In this document: positions 57,846-64,000 of the stretch, piece by piece
How positions within the stretch are numbered: the first letter of the stretch is position 1
Layout of the letters: the number at the start of each line of letters is the position of its first letter
Assembly (NCBI RefSeq): GCF_032452875.1
Contig: NC_083873.1
Coordinates: forward strand, 76,195,987-76,259,986
From: Bos javanicus
Lineage: Eukaryota; Chordata; Mammalia; Artiodactyla; Bovidae
DNA length: 64,000 nucleotides
Direction: 5' to 3'
Program-made: the position numbers and the translations under genes
The notes under the pieces: generated by a model
Database searches by the model: none
What the model was told of the DNA's origin: nothing
What the model saw: the letters and a program-made list of their open reading frames with translations, nothing else

Positions 57846-58469
57846 AATTTAGGAAGCATCACTACGAACAAAGCTAGTGGAGGTAATGGAATTCCAGTTG
57901 AGCTATTTCAAATCCTGAAAGATGATGCTATGAAACTGCCACACTCAATATGTCATCAAATTTGGAAAACTCAGCAGTGGCTACAGGACTGGAAAAGGTC
58001 AGTTTTCATTCCAATCCCAAAGAAAGGCAATGCCAAAGAACTCTCAAACTACCACACAGTTGCACTCATCTCACACACTAGTAAACTAATGCTCAAAATT
58101 CTCCAAGCCAAGCAATATGTGAACCATGAACTTCCAGATGTTCAAGCTGGTTTTAGAAAAGACAGAGGAACCAGAGATCAAATTGTCAACATCTGCTGGA
58201 TCATGGAAAAAGCAAGAGACTTCTAGAAGAACATCTATGTCTGCTTTATTGACTATGCCAAAATCTTTGACTATGTGGATCACAATAAACTGTGGAAAAT
58301 TCTGAAAGAGATGGGAATATCAGAACACCTGACCTGCCTCTTGACAAATCTGTACACAGGTCAGGAAGCAACAGATAGAACTGGACATGGAACAACTGAC
58401 TGGTTCCAAATAGGAAAAGGAATATGTCAAGGCTGTATACTGTCATCCTGCTTTTTAAACTTATATGCA

Positions 58470-58753
58470 TCTTGGGGCTGGTGCACTGGGACAACCCAGA
58501 GGGATGGTATGGAGAGGGAAGAGGGAGGAGGGTTCAGGATGGGGAACACATGTATACCTGTGGCGGATTCATTTTGATATATGGCAAAACCAATACAATA
58601 TTGTAAAGTTAAAAAAAAAATTTTAAAAAGACCAATATGGGTGATAAAATATCATGTGTATCACAGTCCTGTTCTTGTAAGAATATGGGTGTATGATCAT
58701 AGAAGTCTGGAAATAAATGTACTGGGTGACCTCAAAAAAAACAAAACAAAACA
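58470..58753 (+). mobile_element. L1-BT 3' end with apparent 3' transduction, inside BovB
   Basis: Bases 58470-58625 are the distal L1-BT 3' UTR ('ggctggtgcactgggacaac', 'tgtggcggattcattttg') with a first A-rich tail. The next about 108 bases are not L1 or BovB: they contain AATAAA at 58712-58717 and end in an A-rich (caaaa)n tail from 58734. Target duplications aaactt(ata/gtt)tgca at 58457-58469 and 58754-58766 (10 of 13) enclose both parts, so they entered together. Confidence 0.85.
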
Positions 58754-59087
58754 AAACTTGTTTGCAGAGTACATCCTGAGAAACGCTGGAGATGACACCA
58801 CCCTTATGGCAGAAAGTGAAGAAGAACTAAAGAACCTCTTGATGAAAATGAAAGAGGAGAGTGAAAAAGTTGGCTTAAAGCTCAACAATCAGAAAACTAA
58901 GATCATGGCATCTGGTCCCATCACTTCATGGCAAATAGATGGAGAAAGATGGGAAACAATGGAAACATTTTCTGGCTGACTTTATTTTGGGGGGCTCCAA
59001 AATCACTGCAGATGGTGACTGCAGCCATGAAATTAAAAGACACTTACTCCTTGGCAGGAAAGTTATGACCAACCTAGACAGCATATT

Positions 59088-59323
59088 CAGAGAAGGCAAT
59101 GTACAGAAGAGCCTGGTAGGCTGCAGTCCATGGGGTTGCTACGAGTCGGACACGACTGAGTGACTTCACTTTCACTTTTCACTTTCACACATTGGAGAAG
59201 GAAATGGCAACCCACCCCAGTGTTCTTTCCTGGAGAATCCCAGGGAGTGGGGAGCCTGGTCGGCTGGCGTCTATGGGGTCGCACAGAGTTGGACACAACT
59301 GAAACAACTTAGCAGCAGCAGCA
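59088..59323 (+). mobile_element. BOV-A2 SINE, sense, inside BovB
   Basis: The first monomer has a central deletion ('agaaggcaatgtacagaag'); the second is complete and ends agcagcagcagca. Target duplication gacagc(a/g)tatt at 59077-59087 and 59324-59334, 10 of 11. Confidence 0.96.
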
Positions 59324-59345
59324 GACAGCGTATTAAAAAGCAGAG

Positions 59346-59625
59346 GGAGAGGGTGGGATTATTTGGGAGAATGGCATTGAAACATGTATAATGTCATATA
59401 TGAAACAAATCGCCAGTCCAGGTTTGATGCATGATACTGGATGCTTGGCGCTGGTGCACTGAGAAGACCCAGAGGGATGGTATGGGGAGGGAGGAGGGAG
59501 GGGGTTCAGGATGGGGAACACGTGTATACCTGTGGTGGATTCATGTTGATGTATGGCAAAACCAATACAATACTGTAAAGTAATTAGCCTCCAATTAAAG
59601 TAAATAAATTTATATTAAAAAAAAA
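59346..59625 (+). mobile_element. L1-BT 3' UTR end, sense, inside BovB
   Basis: 'ggagagggtgggattatttgg' through 'tggtggattcatgttgatg' and the full distal end 'gtaattagcctccaattaaa', then an A-tail at about 59616-59630. A perfect 11-base duplication, aaaaagcagag, at 59335-59345 and 59626-59636, partly in the A-run. Confidence 0.96.
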
Positions 59626-60122
59626 AAAAAGCAGAGACATTACTGTGCCAAAAAACATCCATCTAGTGAAGGCTATGGTTTTTCCAGTAGTCATGTATGG
59701 ATGTGAGAGTTGGACCATAAAGAAATCTGAGCACTGAAGAATTGATTCTTTTGAACTGTGGTGTTGGAGAAGACTCTTGAGAGTCCCTTGAACTTCAAGG
59801 AGATCCAACCAGTCCATCCTAAAGGAGATCAGTCCTGGCTGTTCATTGGAAGGACTGATGTTGAAGCTGAAACTCTAATAGTTTGGCCACCTGATGTGAA
59901 AAGCTGACTCATTTGAAAAGACCCTGATGCTGGGAAAGATTGAGGGCAGGAGGAGAAGGGGACGACAGAGGATGAGATGATTGGATGGCATCACTGACTC
60001 AATAACATGGGTTTGGGTAGACTCTGGCAGCTGGTGATGGACAGGGAGGCCTGGCTTGCTGTGGTTCTTGGTGTCGCAAAGAGTCCAACATGACTGAGCA
60101 ACTGAACTGACTCAATTTAGGA

Positions 60123-61190
60123 TAACCTCCTCAAAGTGAGTGTCATATAAACATGCCTGCCTGAAGACAGAAAAGTTTCACAAATTTGTCTTGAAGTTTA
60201 TTCCAGCTTCAAAATTCTTTGTTTTTAAATGTTATTGGTCTTCTCAGATGCAGCTTACTCTAAAAGCATACTATGCTAAAAAGTAACACAGAAGCAAAGA
60301 AATGTCTAAAGCCTCAGAAAATAACAATCGACAGGATAAATATTTTAGGAATATATTTTCAACTGCTATTCTTTGGTCACTACTAAGTAACTAACACTCG
60401 GGGGTAGACAGGAAACTTTTTGGCAATTGAGCTCTTGAATAAAGAAAGCTGATGGATTTCTCTGTGGCGAAATAAGAGACACATCCTTGGCTCCTTTTTA
60501 GATCTTGTAAGTACATTAATGAATCTTGTTCTCTGGTTTTTATGAATATAAAACTCTCATTGGCTTGCATGCCCTTTAGTGTTCCTAGACTGTGGTTGGA
60601 ACTTTGCCTGAGAAAAGACACAAAATAGTAAGCCATGTTGTAGGTCTCTAGGGCTAAGAGGCCCTGGACTGTACACAGATCCTGTACACAGATTCCACTG
60701 TGACAAACACTTGTCATTACAGGATCACTTCTTTCTTTTTGTCCCTCAAACATATTTTTATAAATTATAAATATATGTAAATTATGCTATATGTGCTATT
60801 TTTCAGTATTTTTCAACCTTTACTGGAACATTTCTACTAAAGGACAAATGCTTGCTTTCTAGAGAAGTCATTTCTAAAAGGGCAAAAAGAACAAAGACAT
60901 TTTGACTTGTGAAAGACAGAGGTTTCCCCCCAAGTGCTATTAGAGGTTGTAAAAGCTAAAACTCAATTTCACTACTTTTCTGATGGCCATATAGTCAAGT
61001 TCTGGCCAGTGAAACAGCTCTGCTGCTTCTAAATCTCCATCTACGCCTGAACTTTCTGCATTATGCATGGAATTACAACAACAATACTGAAGATGGTAGA
61101 ATAGGAAGAAAGGGGGCTTGTTCCTTGATGGCATCCTTGAGCAAGTAGAGATAGCCTAATTTTTTCTGGAAACTTGTCTTTTTCATAAAT
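60123..61190. other. Unassigned DNA
   Basis: The minus frame 60391-60753 (120 codons) is the longest in the window that is not explained by a repeat, but it has no recognisable domain, splice context or paralogue here. No repeat recognised. Confidence 0.4.
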
Positions 61191-61553
61191 GCTGTAGACT
61201 GAACTTTTGTATCCCCCCACAACCCCTTGCAAATTCATCTGTTGAAACCTAATTCCCAATGTGATGGTATTTGGACCTGGAGACTTTTGGGAGGTGACTA
61301 GGTCAGAATGACAGTGCCCTCATGAATAGTGCCCTTATAAAAATGAAGATTCCATAGAGTTCCTCATGCCATGTCATAAGAGGACATAATGTAAAGATGG
61401 CTATGAACCAGGAAGCAGGTCCTTACCAGACACAAAATCTACCAGCGTCTAGATCTCGGACTTCCCACCCTCCTGAATTCTGAGAAATAAGTTCCAGTTT
61501 ATAAGCCACATTGTCTATGGTATTCTGGTACAGTATCCTGAAGGGACTAAAGA
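61191..61553 (+). mobile_element. MaLR-family solo LTR (MST/MLT1-like), sense
   Basis: Starts TG ('tgctgtagactgaacttttg'). In order: 'aatgtgatggtatttggacc', 'gggaggtgactaggtcag', 'gtgcccttataaaaatgaag', 'gctatgaaccaggaagcagg', 'gatctcggacttccca', 'ctgagaaataagttccagtt', 'tctatggtattctggtac'. This is a classic MaLR LTR. No internal region. Confidence 0.88.
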
Positions 61554-64000
61554 AATAGCTGGAGAAGATTGTCCATACACACACAAACATGACCTGTAAA
61601 TAGAAATTGGTGGAAAATCATGGTTTACAAAGGCATGCCCTTCATTCAAGTTCTGCAGTCTGAAAGCACATGGCACGTTTTTAGAAAAATGATGTAATCT
61701 TCACAGATCTGTAACATGAGTTTACCAAACTGTACAGTGTACCCTTGAGTATTGAGTATATATCTGAAGGGAAATTATTGCATACTGGACAACAGGCTTG
61801 TCTTGCTCTCCTATTGAGTCTGTTTTCTAACACAATATGCAAAATTAACATTTCAGAATAATTTTAGGAAGATGGAATATTTTTATAGAAATATTTCAGA
61901 AAGATCAAAGTTGTGTATGTGTATTCCCAAAGTTAGCACAAAAATGAAATCCTATGAAATACATTAGTGTATATACCTGGAGTATAACTCACAAATATCT
62001 GTTTCTTTGTAGAAATTTAGGTTATAGAGTCTGCTCATCACATAGTTCATTCTACTGCTAACCAGGCAGCAGAGATTCCCTAAGTTATTTAAGCAGATGT
62101 CAGTTGGAGAGGATAACACTGAACAGGGTTTGCCTGCTCTGCCTGTATTATTTCCTGCTGGGGATCACCTCTCATTAGTAGTTGCTTAAAGAGCAGAGGT
62201 TTAGAATAAAATAAATTGATAAGCAGGGGGGAAATGAAGCACTGGGTAGAAAAATCTTAACTGCTAATACAACTCAAGCAGATTTTTTTCCTTTTAAGAA
62301 TGTCATTGCATGTATGAAATACTAAGTGACTACTTCTGAGTGTACACAGGCACACATGCACACAGACATACAGAGATAGCAAGTGAAATAAGAATGACTA
62401 AGGAGAGGATTCTGTTTTTCTGGCCTTTTGTAAGTCAAGCCAGGAACATGGGAATTAATATTGACACAGAGTACAAGCACTTGTACTATGGTGGGCTGAA
62501 GTTCCAATGGGCACTAATGAGCTTGCCTTCTAGCATTTCCTCATTAGACTGCAGTTCTTTTCTTCCACTGTCTGAACACTTCCATTACAAACTCCAGGTT
62601 CAATCAATATTAAAATATTCAGAAATAACTATTTCAGAAAAAGTCAGCAAACTGCATCATCTTTAGTGTTTTCAATAATACATTGCAACGTGACCTTCCT
62701 TCACAAATAATTCATTTACTCACTAAAATGCCACATTCTGAAACTAGCCAGGTAATCTTAAGAAATCTGCCACAAAGACATTGCAAACAAGAGGAAGCTT
62801 CCCCCAAAACTGTCCTAGTTACTGTCCATGAGATATAACTTCTGAGCCAATGCAAAAGGAAGCTTGAGTTAAATAACACTTTCTCATCCAGCCTCGAAAA
62901 CAGTAAGTCATGACAATTTCAGTTATGGGTAGTGAAAACAACACACGTAGAGCACCAACAGAACTGAACACACCATAGAATTGAAAATAGGTTTGCACAT
63001 ATGTTGTACCCTATGACATATTATTATTCTAATAATTGTTTTGCCAGATAGCTACAAAATAGGTTCCTCATGGTGTTTTATTACTTTTCAAGCTAAAATA
63101 AATAATGATTTGTGATAATTAGTCAGATTTAAAGCTGCAGGAGATAACAAGAGATTTCACTGTACTAGGAAATGGAACCCCTTTCTCATTGCCCAGGCAG
63201 TTCTTTTTAAACCTCTTCAGCAGTGTCAGTGGAAGTCACCATTAAAGGTATCTAAACATCAATTAATCTGCAGAACTTTTTTTACACCCCAATTACTAAT
63301 ATTCAAAGTTTCAAGTCATCTTAACTAAATTATGATCTGTTTAAAATTTCCCCAAGGATTTTTAGACTTGTCAAAGGAGAGGAGTTTGTACCATTTAGAC
63401 AGGTTTAAATCTTAAGAACAATTTTACAGATTAAAAATTAAAAGGTAGTTTTTAAGCATACCAGGATTAACTGAAGCCTAGATCCACTTTGGTGGGTGTG
63501 AGGGTGTTAAAGAGTAATTTACCAGGTGGAGAAAATGCAAAGCCAAGAAGACAAGCAGGTGAATGATTGGCCAAAGGGAATCCTTCAGATTTACTTTTAA
63601 GATTGGATTTCCAACCTCTGACCTCAGCCATTCCAGAAGAGAACTTGAATATTTACACCATTTTTTTTTCTACTTTATCTTTTTGCTTCTTGTGTAGGAA
63701 AAAAATAGAGACAGGAAAATAACAATCTTAATCCAAAATACAACAGAATCAACCTACTTTATCTTATAAAAATGTTCTCATTTTCATTGTTCTGTTCCCA
63801 GAAAAACAATCCTTATTGACTGTCTCTTTATTCTTTGCTTGAATTAAAATAATCTATATCTCCTGGGAGGACTACAGATTAAGCAAAACCAAAAGGGAAC
63901 ACATTGAATTATGGGGTTGATATTCTAAGCTTCTCTGTCTAGTGACCTAATAGTGAAGAAATGATTACTTATCCTTTCAACAAATACTTTGAGTGTCTAC
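61554..64000. other. Longest repeat-free stretch, no gene seen
   Basis: About 2.4 kb without a recognised transposon, unlike the rest of the window. A short CA-rich tract lies at about 62341-62370. Frames at 62322-62507 (-) and 62340-62666 (+) overlap on opposite strands and have no domain. Freedom from insertions, with moderate complexity near 63100-63450, makes it the best place to look for a conserved noncoding element, but nothing direct supports function. Confidence 0.4.

Larger units (their letters stand above)
57858..60090 (+). pseudogene. BovB reverse transcriptase remnant, interrupted
   Basis: Open at its 5' part to 58226 (ITTNKASGGNGIPVELFQIL, FIPIPKKGNAKELSN, QAGFRKDRGTRDQIVNICW). 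A TAG at 58224 and three insertions destroy it. An internal deletion near 58788 fuses RNAG directly to DDTTLMAESEEE, so the YA of the YADD active site is missing. C-terminal sequence runs from 59637 to about 60090 in broken frames. Confidence 0.9.
57855..60113 (+). mobile_element. BovB LINE, 5'-truncated, sense, with three later insertions
   Basis: Net BovB pieces: 57855-58469, 58754-59087, 59324-59345 and 59626-60113. Starts at 'agcatcactacgaac' (NKASGG region) and ends 'gcaactgaactgact'. A 9-base target duplication, aatttagga, at 57846-57854 and 60114-60122 brackets the whole composite. Confidence 0.95.

Noticed and set aside
60391..60753. 120-codon minus-strand open frame
   Set aside because: No domain, no conserved-looking composition, no splice or promoter context; length is within chance for a 64-kb window.
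1..64000. CRISPR arrays, operons, prophage or bacterial systems
   Set aside because: The sequence is a mammalian nuclear genome; all repeats are interspersed retroposons, not regularly spaced arrays.

Overview
The window is nuclear DNA from a ruminant, most likely a bovid (cattle or a close relative). It carries families that are abundant only in ruminants: BovB (RTE-type LINE), Bov-tA SINEs (tRNA-Glu-like head fused to a BovA unit), dimeric BOV-A2 SINEs and the artiodactyl L1 clade (L1-BT). The species and chromosome cannot be fixed from sequence alone. I found no intact host protein-coding gene, no rRNA, no functional tRNA and no CRISPR array. Almost every open frame over about 100 codons is a piece of a BovB or L1 polyprotein, or its antisense shadow. 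The window reads as AT-rich, gene-poor intergenic or deep-intronic DNA.

Layout. 1-7.3 kb: unassigned DNA, an L1 inserted in an older L1, a GC-rich block, and an antisense BovB split by a Bov-tA. 7.3-11.3 kb: a nearly full-length sense BovB with a dead endonuclease/reverse-transcriptase gene, then a truncated BovB inside an ancient L2. 11.3-21.9 kb: scattered SINEs (several with clear target-site duplications), short BovB tails, an L1 tail and a MaLR-like LTR. 21.9-29.0 kb: a nested stack in which an old antisense L1 is split by a young L1-BT and by a second old L1, and the second L1 is itself split by two BovBs, a third L1 and a SINE. 29-35 kb: SINEs, a long unassigned stretch, a 1.5-kb antisense BovB and an LTR-like piece. 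35-40.6 kb: two closely similar sense L1-BT copies flanking a possible retrocopied 3' end. 40.6-49.2 kb: BovB inside an ancient MIR, old L1 and hAT relics, and a 2.3-kb BovB. 49-57 kb: BovB, SINEs, an L1 inside a hAT transposon, and a HAL1/L1M element split by a MaLR LTR. 57-60.1 kb: a composite BovB carrying three later insertions, one of them an L1 with an apparent 3'-transduced segment. 60.1-64 kb: mostly repeat-free except one MaLR LTR.

Function. Nothing here works together as a pathway. The relations are those of parasites: L1 and BovB supply the retrotransposition machinery, while Bov-tA and BOV-A2 copies show the tails and duplicated target sites expected of elements mobilised in trans. 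The nesting gives a relative order: MIR, L2, hAT, HAL1/L1M and MaLR first; then old L1s; then BovB and artiodactyl L1; then L1-BT and the SINEs. The most informative items are the nested stack, the likely L1 3' transduction near 58.6 kb, an L1-BT with an abnormal 3' end near 36.5 kb, and a possible processed pseudogene near 37 kb. Repeat family names come from recognition of remembered consensus features, not from a database search, and edges are good to roughly 5-30 bases unless a target-site duplication is stated.
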